Assembly (NCBI GenBank): GCA_905250075.1 | Contig: CAJNOP010000039.1 | Coordinates: forward strand, 218,162-282,161 | Source: Rotaria sp. Silwood1 | Taxonomy: Eukaryota > Rotifera > Eurotatoria > Philodinida > Philodinidae | Direction: 5' to 3' | Length of the DNA: 64,000 nucleotides | Part shown: positions 36,729 to 48,171 of the stretch, piece after piece | Numbering within the stretch: position 1 is the stretch's first letter | How the letters are laid out: each line of letters starts with the position of its first letter | Translations under genes and position numbers: made by a program | The notes under the pieces: model-generated | Database searches by the model: none | The model's input: the letters and a program-made list of their open reading frames with translations, nothing else | Told to the model about the DNA's origin: nothing

Positions 36729-37142
36729 GGTGCAAAAAAATCAGTGAAGTAGTCATTACCTTTGAATTAAATCCTATCAGTACAAACTTTTAAGGTTTTT
36801 CTTAGAATACTGCTCGCAACATATGGACATATCATTAAAAGTCGCGAAGATCAGTTGGAGACTTTTTCTCGTTAGATATAGGATTATCAAAGGTTTCGAA
36901 ATAAGTCTTCTATAATGTTTATGGTAAAGTGATTTTTAGCTCATACAGTTTTCAACGATACAGTTTCAATTCACCAATACTTTTCGCTGAACATCCATAC
37001 GGCATATATTTGCGTTAATGATTCTGCTCGAATGTTTTCTATTAGTTCATTAAACAATAACAAATGTAGATTATAAAGATATAAAAATATCAAGCTGAAC
37101 ATTTTTATCTTTCTTCTGCACAAGTGTTTCTATATTAAACAG
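36729..37142. other. Gene-free spacer
   Basis: Nothing recognised. Confidence 0.3.
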
Positions 37143-38374
37143 CAGTTTAGATTTTCAATTAATGCGATAAAAACATGATGAGTCAATATCAGAACTTAGC
37201 AAATCTTGAACGAACAGTTACTTTATTAACTAAAGTTTAATTTAATTTTCCAACTGATGCGAAAATTTCACTAGATTCCAAAGAATAATTAAAAATAAAC
37301 GAAGAAGTTTATATTCAAAAAATATTTAATTTGTTGAACGACACTCAATATTTAATAACTTTAGGTCTATTTCTTACAATACAGTAAAATGTTCTATTTC
37401 TATCTCGTCCAACCAATCAAGATATAATAGATTGGTCAATTGATATTGGCGGAATTCTTAGTGATGAAGCAAACATAGATGCTGACGAAAAAAAAAAGAT
37501 ATTTTATTGCATGTTACGTCGGCGCTCGATCTGACCAGGAAAACAATTAGAAGCGTACAAAAGAAACATTATTCGAATAACTGCTCGTCCAATTATGAAA
37601 ACGGTACATCCTTATTCACCCATTGGCTTCAAATTTGCTGAAGTTGATTGTGAACATGTTGCTACTGCTCGAGGCGAAAATTCATGATTTTCTTTCATTA
37701 TATAAATATATTTATTTACTTATTCTATTTCTGTATTTAGAACATGCGCGTTTGATGCATCTACAGGAAGAGAAAATATATACTGACGGGAATCTTCATC
37801 ATGCGATGGGAAACTTTTGCGTAGCTAAACCACATAAAAACAATTTGAAACATCGTAATGATGAGAAGGAAGTGACGTTGGCGCTGAAAAGAAATTATGA
37901 TTTAAAGTTGAAATTTGATTTAAATCCGATTAGAAATTACTATGTCCTTTCTTTTAAAATATAAGTAGATGATAACATGTCAGTGATATTCTCTTTTTGT
38001 TATGTGCGTGAAACATACTTTTTATTTAATTAATATCAGATGAATTGTATTATATAATTCTTCTTTTTTTCTTTGCTGCTGCAGATATGTAAAGAGTAAG
38101 AAAAAATCGCACGAAATGCTGGAGGCAACAATGGCTTCAACATTGAACTTTTCAATTCGGGAAATCTCCTTGATAAATGAATAATTAAAATTGGAAAGAT
38201 ATAATAGATCAGGTATTTCATCAACGTCATGCTAACGAAGATAACGTAAACGCATCAACTGATGATATTATTGATATTAACTCAATCAACGCTAATAATA
38301 CGAATCATGATGCTATTACATCTAATATCGACATTAAGGAAACAACACTGTTAAATGATGTCATGAATGACTAA
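37143..38374 (+). pseudogene. Decaying gene of unknown family with point-mutation stops
   Basis: From ATGATGAGTCAATATC (about 37175) one frame stays protein-like for about 170 codons: MMSQYQNLANLERTVTLLTK, SIDIGGILSDEANIDADEKK, YKRNIIRITARPIMKTVHPY, SPIGFKFAEVDCEHVATARG. It is cut by three TAA and two TGA stops, at least four of which are one transition from CAA or CGA. Further in-character pieces follow with frame changes: HARLMHLQEEKIYTDGNLHH (37743), NAGGNNGFNIELFNSGNLLD (38116) and an Asn/Asp-rich tail ending TAA at 38374. I do not recognise the family. Confidence 0.45.
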
Positions 38375-38479
38375 TGCTTCACTGTTTCTCGTTTTATTTT
38401 TTTTCTTATTAACACAGAAATAAATTAAACAATTACTATTTGATTACACAATTCAGTGCCATAGAAGAAAAATGCTTCT

Positions 38480-40850
38480 TGTGCATTAGTACTTTTGAAG
38501 AGACACCTACGTCTTTCTGCACATTGCATCGATGATATTATTTCTATCTTAAGGACATCGAATGTTTCAAATTTACTTTCAAGTTGGTACCTCCTTCAAA
38601 AAAAATCTTTCACACCAAGACAATCAGTCCCTATGAAATATTTATCTATTCCGCCTATCATCAAGCGACAACAAATTGTGCTGTGTGCTCTCAGTGCAAC
38701 AGTCATTTAAGTTCTATCAACAAGTCGAATTGTTTTCTCTCTTTCTTGATTTACAATCAAATTGGACGAATCCTACACTACGATGGAAACATTTTTCTGC
38801 ACATCATTCTTATGCTACGTCTATGAAAGATATACATGAGGGAGCCCTTCATCAAAGACTACAGAATGAAATGCAAGAATCATTTTTAACATTCACTTTA
38901 CAGATCGATAGCATTCACAATCATAAACACTCTCAACAAACTATATGGCCAATCTTACTTGTCATCAATGAACTTCCTCTGAAAAGATGGTTTTTTATAA
39001 CAAAATATAATTCTCGAGAAAGTGTAACCAGGTCCAAACAAGCCATCACACATAGAAATGCGTGCTTTTTCGTCCTCTTGTTGATGGTTTTATCACGCTC
39101 GAACAAGCTACAAAGTTCGATTTTAGCAACGACTGTAACACTTCTACCGTCACACGTGTCTTTGTCATTTGTGCATACTGTGACAAACCTGCACAAGCAT
39201 TATTACATTTTTATCCAGAACCCACGGTCACATTCGGATGTGGAAGATGTGAAATAAAAGGTATATAATTTTGTTTTTGAAGAAGCAACGAGTATAGAAG
39301 AAAGAATATTTCTAGGCTTTATGGTCTAAACGGAGAAGAATGGAAATATACGAAGCTTCACAATGACATTGCATGCTTTTGAAGATATTGATTTACGATC
39401 TAACATGCAGTTGAACATTTTACTTGATTTAAAGCTACTTGGTGAGCAGATATGATAATCATTTTCACCTCGACAAAGAAATTCATTGATGGAGCAGCAT
39501 AAAGCATGCAGAGGAAAAGAGAATTATCAGAGCATATATCTTGATAAAATTATTTTAGTTTCATGTTGGATGTTATTTCTTGGCTGACACGCTACTCCAG
39601 ATGCATATTAGAGCATTCGTAAGTAGATTGTTTGAATACTCTCATGGTATTTCTGTGTTTCTTATCATTCTAGAAAAGATTGCTGCACCTGTCGTTTGAT
39701 CTCGACTATCTCTGTCAAGATTGAAGCATTAGTACTCATGTAGATGAGTTTCAGTTAGTTTACTGGAGATTTCATTTTTCATCCACCACATTACCGTTAC
39801 TACCCTGTGTTACTTCATATTCAACATATAAATCTAATGAAACGCGAATTTTGCGCTTGTTTGGACATATCATTATCAAGAATGTACTAAAAAAGAAATA
39901 TTATAAGCATTTCTCGAAATTGGTCATGATGATGCACCTGTGCGAAAACCGAGAAACTCATCCTTCGCACATTAATGTTATCAGTCGTCATAGTCAAAAT
40001 TTCGTAGTCAATTATCTCTAAGGTTTACGGTACAAGATATTGTATAGAAGTTATCAATTTCTTGGCACATATATCGGATACAATATATGGCTTCGGACCA
40101 CTTCATACTTTGACTATGTTTCAGATCGGAAACGAATTTGATAAAATTTATAAAAAAGTTTTTTTTTCCCATTGATAGAACTTTCTTATTGTATAGATCT
40201 TCAAACACGTATCACAAAAAGCACCACAAGATACGCACAAGAATTCATGGATAATCTTTATCTCATGCAGGAAACATATTGTCATTTGAACAATTTTACT
40301 TTTGTCAAAAGAAATTCTGCCAGCTATCTTTTCAATCGATTTACTGGCCATCACCATTAGAACGATGGCTTCCAAAACTGTCGATTGGATCACGTAAGCT
40401 AATGGAAGGATTCACAAGTTCGGCTTCTTTTTCCGCTCACAAAAATCAAGCATTACTAAACCCTTGATGCTAGTAGGATTCTTTTATGCACACGTACGTA
40501 CGCTGAAGATAAAGTTGCTGATGACTCTCAAATATAAATTTTCCTTCTTGATAATGTGCAGCATCCTAATAAAATCCAACTAATTTCCACTATTGACAAT
40601 GCTCAACCTCATTCTCTTGTAGCATACATCACAAGTCTTACTCCTCTCACTTCTGAAATCGATGACACATAGCACTTCGTCTACCACAATACTTTTTTCC
40701 CAACAACTACCATGTGGAATTACGTTCTGATAGAAGTGAAAACTTCTGTTGAAGATACTGTCTTTTTCTGGAGTTCAGGAGGAATATCTTCATTTTTACT
40801 GCAAGCAACACCTGATTATTATGCGTGAAACATGAAAAAAAATTGTACAT
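38480..40850 (+). pseudogene. Degraded tnp2-type (EnSpm/CACTA-like) transposase ORF
   Basis: Pieces in several frames follow the order of tnp2-like transposases: HCIDDIISILRTSNVSNLLS (38515), TTNCAVCSQCNSHLSS (about 38668, zinc-ribbon-like), DIHEGALHQRLQNEMQESFL, QTIWPILLVINELPLKRWFF (about 38936, matching the WPI.LVINELP motif), then FRPLVDGFITLEQ, STVTRVFVICAYCDKPAQAL and TFGCGRCEIKG (39230, matching the CGC.C motif). Beyond 39270 similarity fades. Fragments continue to about 40850, including an open piece VSTID-type segment near 40600. Many frameshifts; no CACTA ends were found. It is a dead element. Confidence 0.6.
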
Positions 40851-40935
40851 GTGTTTCTGAAAGTTTGACTTTGTTGTTTAGAAGCAGAAAATAAACTGTA
40901 ACATCAATGGAACAAAAAAATTGTCAAGTAACTAA

Positions 40936-41556
40936 CGAGGGAACATTCCCAACTGTCACATCGCTTTTGAGTCGAGCGTATGGACATTATGTAGGCCCTA
41001 ATGACCTATGAATGTCCTGAAAAAAGTTCGTGCTGCTAGCTTCTTACTGCTGAGATACAGCATTTTTACTGTATGTTTAAGGAAAAAGCCGTGGCCCCCT
41101 CAGGAACATCAGGAAAAGTGACTTTTGAGTTTCCACCTGAAACTTTGCATGTAGACAGGCCTCAATGAGAACAGTTTATTGTGAAGGTTTCAGAATTTTT
41201 GGGTGCTCCTAGTCTGAGATAAGAACATCGGATCTGCTGGCGTATATGAACAATTTTACGATAGCTATATCTTAGGATAGGAACAGCGAAAAGAGCTGAA
41301 ACTTTCACAATAAAGTATTCTCATTGAGGCCTATATCTTTGCAAAGTTTCAAGACGAAATTCGAAATTCAGCTTTCCGATGTTCCTGAGGGAGACCACGG
41401 GTTTTTTTTTCTTAAACATACAGTAAAAAAGCTGTATCTCGGCAATAATAAGCTAGCAGCACGAACTTTTTTCAGAGAATTCATAGATCGTGAGGGCCTA
41501 CATAATGCGCATACGTCCAGCTTAAAAGCGATGTGACAGTTGAGAATGCTCCCTCG
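40936..41556. mobile_element. Foldback MITE, CGAGGG ends, TAA target duplication (PIF/Harbinger-like)
   Basis: The left end CGAGGGAACATTCCCAACTG continues TCACATCGCTTTTGAG; the inverse of the right end reads CGAGGGAGCATTCTCAACTG TCACATCGCTTT. TAA flanks both ends (40933-40935, 41557-41559), as in PIF/Harbinger insertions. Arms extend inward about 250-300 bp (TTTACTGTATGTTTAAG against CTTAAACATACAGTAAA). It is 621 bp. Frames on both strands inside are by-products. A relative lies at 61215-61838. Confidence 0.75.
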
Positions 41557-41659
41557 TAAGTGCAATACATTTCTGAAGCTTTACAAAACATCACGGCGAT
41601 TTTCATTTCTACCATATATTTCTGAGGTTATTTTTCATTCTCTTTCTTCTCTGCATACA

Positions 41660-42215
41660 GACATTCACAACATTTAATCTTTGGGAAAATCAAATAGGAC
41701 GTCAAGGCGTCTCACGTCTCCAATATACCCTGAAAGACAACGTGATGATCCTTATTTTTTCTTTGTATCTCTCATGTTTATTTTTTTTGTCACTACACTA
41801 AATCTAGGAGCAAACGAAATCGGAGAAGAAGGTGCACAACATCTCGCTGATATTTCGAGAAGTAATAGGGTAAATATTGTTCTTTCTTTATCCATTGGGC
41901 ATTCACTTTCTACTCTGAACACAGATACTGATCACGTTGAATATTGGAACAAATAAAATAGCAGATGAGAGCGCAAAACATATCGTTGATGCTTTGACAA
42001 AAAACAAATTAGCTCTAAAGTTCTGTTTATCTCTCATATGTTCATGTTCTTGTTCATATTCAGACACTAACGACACTGAATATTGGACAAAATTAAATCG
42101 GAGACGAATTATTCTTCGAATACAAATACTGAGTACACTGAATGTTGGACATATTGAAATTACGGATGAAGGAGCGCAACATCTCGCTGTTGTCTTGAGA
42201 CATAATACAATAATT
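41660..42215 (+). pseudogene. Decayed leucine-rich-repeat gene fragment (ribonuclease-inhibitor/NLRC type)
   Basis: Five LRR units of about 28 residues lie in succession: TTFNLWENQIGRQGVSRLQY, LNLGANEIGEEGAQHLADIS, LNIGTNKIADESAKHIVDAL, LNIGQN then a TAA, and LNVGHIEITDEGAQHLAVVL. Each is separated by a 55-65 bp piece with intron character (pyrimidine-rich, ending ACACAG or TTCAG). One-unit-per-exon architecture is typical of bdelloid LRR genes as I recall them. A stop in unit 4 and damaged splice sites mark it as dead. No NACHT domain is visible nearby. Confidence 0.7.
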
Positions 42216-43119
42216 CACTTTATCTCTTTATCTCTCTGTCATTGTTCTTTTCTTCTAATCGCAGACACGAAAAGAGTTGAATATTTTCTGTATGAATCCC
42301 ATTTTGTCAAAAGTTGAAAAAGATCTGCAAAAATAAGACAGCCGAATGAATCAATACATTCGTTCTTTTTCTGCAACCGCATAGAAACATTTGATAAATA
42401 CATATATATACGTCGGATTTGACTGAAAAATTCAGTCGACTTTGAAATATTAAAGAGGAATGTAGGTGTCACTGGAAAGAAGATTCCATATCTGCCTGAT
42501 AAGTCACATCTACTCACACCCACATCGACTCACCCACCCTCATTATCATATTTTATTTGATTGCTTGAAAACAAATGAGATGAAAACTTTTCGGAATTTT
42601 CTTAATTCTTCCTTTCAATTAAAAACGAATTCTAAATCATGTAAAGAAATTGTTTCAAATAAGAATAATCAACATTTTAAAAAAGTTAAAACATCAGTTT
42701 CGTATATCTTCTTTTGGCCTATCTATAATATTATGATTTCTTATGAACAATCATTTTGCATATCAAATTATTACATATTGCAGAAACTACAAGCATAATA
42801 GTAAAAAGAATTTATCTTTACTAACTCAAAGATAAAGTCTCATTGAGAACACATGAAACAATTCTTTTAATGCAACATAGATCTGAATGTGATATTAATT
42901 TTAACTATATTTTGTACCAAATATGAAAAATTTTATTAAATCTTATGGAATTTTTCAATCATACATGTTTCTATTTGACAAGATGTCATTTAAGCAAATG
43001 ATCAGCGGGTAGAAAGGAATAGTGATAATAAAAAGATAATAATAGAATATGACACACAGAAAAAAATTAGTCATAGTGACAAGACACTATTTTCAAGATT
43101 ATTATTTGTTTTTCTGTCT
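42216..43119. other. Gene-free stretch
   Basis: AT-rich. Holds the 3' flank of the fusion gene on the minus strand. Frames at 42239-42523 and 42466-42798 have no motif. Confidence 0.35.
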
Positions 43120-45110
43120 TTATATAAATAATTCACATTCGCATGTTGTTCGTTCGTTTTTCTTGCCATAAGCAACAATATCTTCCAACATCATTATTAT
43201 TTTGTTGAACTTACTTTCCTTTAGCCTTTTCAAGGAAGAAATAATAACGAACATAAATGGAAGTGCCAATGAGTAATAGTCATCACGAATGGCAGATGCA
43301 TCGTACTGCGAAACCCCATATTTCACTAACGTTTGATGATACACTTCGAGAAGCGGTGATTCGAGTGGACGAGCTCGATCACCGTCGAGTAAGCGTAAGA
43401 GAAATACAACATCAATCAATCCATTCGCGCGACAACATGTCTGCCAATCAAATAGAACGAACCGATGTGACTGATTATGTCGTACAAAGATATTATTAAT
43501 CCAAAAGTCACCATGCGATAAAGTATAATGTTCATCGGTAAGTGTTTGAAAAATATGTGGAATATGTGTAACAAGTGCTTTGGCATAAGCATATGCTTTG
43601 GGTGATACTCTTGATTCTAACAATTGTGTGTATTCTCTATCGGTCATTTTTAATGCATATTCACTATGATAGTGGACAAGTGTTGAATTCAATGAAGGCA
43701 ACCATGCGAATGTATCTTGTTGCAACAATGGATGATTGAAAAATTCTGCATGTAAAGATGCAATTGTGGCAATAAGAAGAAATATCGTGGAATCTTTTAG
43801 CGACTCCTTTGGACCTAACGGATCATAGTCTATAGAAAGGTCTTCAAGAAGCAACATGCTCTCATTTGGAGAGTGAGGATGACGAGCGACATAATAGCAT
43901 TTCGGAATTTCGATATTAGAGATACGTGGTGCAAGTTTTGAATAAAAGTCTGGTTCAATCGAGGCAACACGCTGTAGCCAAATACCAGTTGACAGTTTTA
44001 ATATCACAGATGATGGCAAACAACTCGTACTATCAGGCGAATATTGAATATCGTTAAGGCGATACAAAGATCCGTTCCAACCTGTTCCAACACCAATCTG
44101 TTCAAATCTAAAGGAATTTACTTTCACTGACGAGATCGAATATGTGGAGAGCATGGATGAAAGAATTTCAGGCGTTAGATCTGTAATTCCATTAGGAAAG
44201 ACAGAGGGAGCTGACATTATAGTAGGTTTTGTGCTCCATAATTGATGTTGTATGATGTAGGTGGTGATTTTGTCAAGTTGGATACATGCGTGAAGTTGGT
44301 CACGTGTTGCAAAGGTATTGCGTGCACAGGCTCGAATAGTCCTAGATGAAATATTCAATCGTGTTGCTTGAACTAGATGTAATCTAAGAGACAAGAAAAT
44401 ATGAATATGAAATTACTTGAAAACTAACGACTATACTTTTCGGGAAAAGAAGATATAGCTTGTATTTCTCGCCAGCGTTTTTCATGATAATCCTGAATAG
44501 GCTTGAATTCATCAGTTTTGTTAATTATTTTCTCACTGCATTCTCGATTCAGAACATATATTGTATGAAACCCCAATTGGATCAAGTTTTCATATAATTT
44601 AGTATGAAATAGCGTGTCTTCTCCTTTTAACCAAAACACATCCATTTGTGCTCCATTAGGAAGTTGCGAGCGAACACGTGAAATAAATGCTTCCATGGCA
44701 ATAGTTAATGAAATTTTGCATGGTTGAAATATTTGAAACAAATCTACCATAACCCAATCGAGATTTTCAATTGCAAAATAGATCATTGATAAACGATGCC
44801 CGACTCCAATTAATTCCTCTGGACTTAATTTCTTTGCGACAGCTTCAGAATGTGAAGGAGATATATATGCAGCCAGCAATTCATGTGTACCGAGATTATT
44901 AATGTACTGTTTTGCATATTCCAGGACACTAATATGACCTGCATGAATTGGAAGAAAAGTACCATTATAGAAGCAGATAGATGGAATTAAATTTGTTTCA
45001 GGTACTTTTACGCGATCTTGAGAAAGAATCCATATGTCATTCGGTTCTAGCCAAGTTTTAATTGATGATGGTATAATAGAAGCAGAAGTAGTGGTATTTT
45101 GTAATGCCAT
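43120..45110 (-). CDS. Fusion protein: NMNAT-like nucleotidyltransferase + CHK/APH-like kinase, 645 residues
   Basis: Exon 1 (45110-44437) starts at ATG; exon 2 (44383-43120) runs to the stop. The 53-bp gap has GTATAG and CTCTTAG borders and joins exactly in frame (1938 nt). Residues 50-59 are GTFLPIHAGH, the nucleotidyltransferase GxFxPxHxGH motif, and YISPSHSEAVAKK follows as in eukaryotic NMNATs. The family's ISSTxxR motif appears as ISSRTIR (236-242), after the intron, then TTYIIQHQLW, so the first domain itself spans the intron. The kinase part has a glycine loop GVGTGWNG (322-329), Lys354 in VILKLS, LSHGDFWINN (Brenner motif, Asp517) and FDWQ (Asp538), as in EcKL/CHK or APH kinases. All key residues remain. 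The substrate is unknown. NadR-like phosphorylation then adenylylation is one possibility. Confidence 0.85.
44384..44436 (-). other. 53-bp intron of the nucleotidyltransferase-kinase gene
   Basis: It begins GTATAGTCG and ends TCTCTTAG on the minus strand. An in-frame TAG lies inside, so unspliced RNA would stop after the first domain's core. Phase 2 junction: AA + A makes a Lys codon. Confidence 0.8.
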
Positions 45111-45167
45111 TAGTTGTATTTGAGGCTACGGATATTTGCTGCAATGAAAAACAAAGCCAACGATATA

Positions 45168-45377
45168 CACTCTAAAAAACAAGTTTTTTTTTGGAAACGA
45201 TCAAAATAGGTTTTTGAACTTCGAAAACTCATTTTTAATACCAAAAACCTTTTAAAAATTTCCAAAATCAGCCTGGAAATGTATTTAAGTTTCTGGAATC
45301 GGTCAGAAGATCTATTTCGGTTTGCGAACGCTTGGAAACCTATTTTGGTCGGTTTCCGAGAAAACATTCTTTTAGTG
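45168..45377. mobile_element. TA-flanked short element upstream of the fusion gene
   Basis: The ends CACTCTAAAAAACAAG and CATTCTTTTAGTG are inverse, and TA lies outside each. The interior repeats GGAAAC, TTCGAAAAC and ACCTATTTTGG words on both strands, like the tract at 12365-12838, which ends in the same AGAGTG|TA. It sits about 58-267 bp upstream of the fusion gene's ATG, in the likely promoter or leader. Confidence 0.6.
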
Positions 45378-45599
45378 TAGCAAATCATATTTTCTTATCA
45401 TACAACAATATTCCTAGAATATAAAGAAAATCAGAGAATATAGAAGAAGACAAATCAAATCCACCTGCTTGTAACGTAACAGGATATTGGGGCATATCCC
45501 TGAAGTCAGTCCTGGAGACGAGGCTGCGTGAGAGTCTAGTAGTCAGTCAAACCTTGAGGCGTGTGTGCCGACTGAGATTATTCCGAAAAAAACTACGAA

Positions 45600-46050
45600 G
45601 ACTCACACATCAAAAGTCTATCGCTCTATCTTCATCTATCACCATGAGCAATGAGTAATGTTCGAAAGAATTCGATCTTGAATACAGGTAGCTGAAATGA
45701 GATTTCTAAAAAGAGCAGCGAATGTCTACACTTCATGATACAGTTTGCAATTCGGCCATTCAGCAGTCTCTTAAAGCTGAGCCAATACTTCTTCGTATTG
45801 AGCGGTCACAACTACGTTGGTTGGATCATGTCTGGAGAATCCCATGTGAAAGACTTATTGATCAAGTTTTCTAAGTTATGCTTGAAGAAAAAAGACCATT
45901 GGGTTGTTTTCGAATGAGTTGATGCAGTTACATCACGCACCTATGTAAGAAGCGATAAGGACTTTCCTGTACCAGCGTGATTCTCGCAGCAACAGATAGA
46001 GGTCGGTGGAATGGTCTATTGAGCGGACTCAAATTTCTGACCGGAAAGTA
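45600..46050 (+). mobile_element. LINE (non-LTR retrotransposon) 3' coding relic
   Basis: Reading with frame changes gives EMRFLKRAANVY, then EPILLRIERSQLRWLDHVWR, IPCERLIDQVF, LEEKRPLG and AATDRGRWNGLL. This matches the region after the reverse transcriptase of LINE ORF2 proteins, with its RWxGHV.RMP and RPxGRP blocks. Stops and frameshifts are frequent and the reverse transcriptase domain itself is absent. It is an old 5'-truncated copy. Confidence 0.65.
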
Positions 46051-46654
46051 AAAGGGGAAAAGAAAATGAAAAATAAAACATGAGAAAGAACATAAATGAA
46101 AATAAATAGTTGTTTTTGTTGTATGATTTCCATGACCTATCCTTACCACAATAAAGAAAAGAAATTGCACTTTTTGTTAGATGTCTTCCAGTAAAATACA
46201 GATAAAGACTTGTCTTTCATTTTTATAAGAAAAAAAGATTTCTTTTCAATGACGTAGTAATTGCATCAGTTTATATTTTTCTCACCGAACAAAAAAGAAA
46301 CAACTACGAACGCAAAAGACAATAAGAGACATATTCGTCACTATTAGTTAATGTATGCAGAAGAAAAAAAAGTGCATGAGTCAGTATTTCGTCTCATTTA
46401 ATTGCGACCAATAGACTGAAGTACATTTATTTTCAAGTTTTTGTCTTACTGCTCGACGTGTCAGTGTGTGGAACTCTTTTTCGAACCCACACACACAACC
46501 ATTTACGAGGTTATTGGACTTTTAACACTTATATTGATCTTCATATTAGCCTATTTTTCTGTACATCTCCTCCTTCTTTTTCCATATTTCTCTATGTGCC
46601 ATTATAGCCTATTGGCTACCGATAATTGGAAAAAAAGTGAAAAATTATCACCAA
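46051..46654. other. Gene-free stretch
   Basis: AT-rich. A plus-strand frame at 46441-46689 contains a hydrophobic run but no family match. Confidence 0.35.
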
Positions 46655-46978
46655 CCCAGGTCGAAATAGCTATGTCGGACACGTTTTAAATCCGTTGACA
46701 TACGGCTAATCGGATTCGGTCGGTTACTTTTTGTCGAATTCCGATGCTATCCACTGTTTTCCTTTGATATCCGCTGTTCGGATTCATTGAGTTCCGACTA
46801 AGTTCATGTATTCGGAACTGGTCAAATCCGATCTCAGGATCTGTTCGCTTCCGATGGAATTCAGGGGAATCTGATGTCAAGAAATGGCCGGAATTTGTGG
46901 TTTCACATGACACCGGATTCCATGATAAAACCGATCAATCACTGGTATCGGAATTTGTCGGATTATATAAGAATACAA

Positions 46979-47231
46979 AATACCCAGGTCGATCTCACCC
47001 CATCGGATCCGATGGAAATTCGTCGGAAGTTGTCGGATGTTGGAAAGTGTCGGATTTTTAGAGTTCCGACAAGATCCCGGCCACTTCCGACACTTTCCGA
47101 CATCCGACAACTTCCTGTCGGAATCCGATACCAAGGATTTCGACGAATTGCCATCGGATCCGATAAAATTTGATAATTTTTCCAATAGGATCCGACGAGA
47201 TCCGACTGTCGGATTGTTCGTCCTGGGTATT
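46979..47231. mobile_element. Inner element, AATACCCAGG...CCTGGGTATT ends
   Basis: A perfect 10-bp inverted repeat bounds 253 bp rich in CGGATCC and TCCGAC words. GTTGTCGGATGTTGGAAAGTG is mirrored by CACTTTCCGACATCCGACAAC in the middle, a hairpin around 47030-47120. Confidence 0.6.
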
Positions 47232-48171
47232 CAGTAATATTTTCCACGTAATCGGATTCATGAATTAGAATATATTCTGACAGATCAATCAGCTAATTAA
47301 TTAATTAGATATTTCTATTTTTACAAATTTCCAAGAACAAAATCAAAAATCTGGAAATCCGATTTTGTCCAGATTTCATTCACCGTTTTGTTTTAAGGAT
47401 ATCGATCTATATAAGGAAGTCTCTACTTTCATATATCAAGTGAATTCTGCAATTTTTTTTAATTAAGTTCTATATATTAAGAACGATCTTAGTACAAGTA
47501 TTGTGCGATTTTACGAAGGATCGTAGTATATACATTGTTGGATTCCAGGAATAATCCCAGTTGAAACACTAGAAATCGTTTAAACTCTTGGTGACATCTT
47601 GGTGCAATCTTTAGAAATTTTGATAATATCCTAGTGAAATCTGTACAAAAGTTTCGATTTAATCCTTGGAAAATCATTATAAATCTTGATGAAATCCTTG
47701 CGAAATCTTCAGAAATCTCGATGAAATCCTTGAGAAATCGTTAGAAATTTTGATGAAATCCTTGAAAAATCTTTAGAAATCTTGAGGAAAATTGGATGAA
47801 ATTCTCAGAAATCTCTAGTAAATATTTGGAAATTTTGAGAATACTTGTATGAAATCTGTGTGACATATTGATTGAATCCTCGTGCAATCGAAACAGATTC
47901 AGTCAACTTCTAATGAAATCCGATTGTATTCTGTCGGAACCTTACGTTATCAGGCGTTTCTCTGTGAAAAGATCCTGGTGGTTACGGCATTATCTGACAA
48001 GCAGTTACGACAGGAACCGATTGAATCCTTTCCGACGTAATCCGATCCGAAATCCGTTAGTTAGGAATCCTGTGAAGTACGGTTGGGTTCCGATCGGATT
48101 TAGTTGGGAATCCGACGAATTCCGGCGTGATCCGATATCGGATCCGACAGTTTCCGGTAGGATCTACAGGT

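Noticed and set aside
38933..39196. 87-residue minus-strand frame
   Set aside because: Antisense shadow of the tnp2-type transposase relic.
41324..41565. Frames on both strands
   Set aside because: Lie in the arms of the 40936-41556 foldback element.
43120..44394. Kinase part as a separate gene starting at 44394
   Set aside because: The codon there is TTG and lies within the 53-bp intron; the nucleotidyltransferase ISSRTIR motif falls inside this frame, so it must be joined to the upstream exon.
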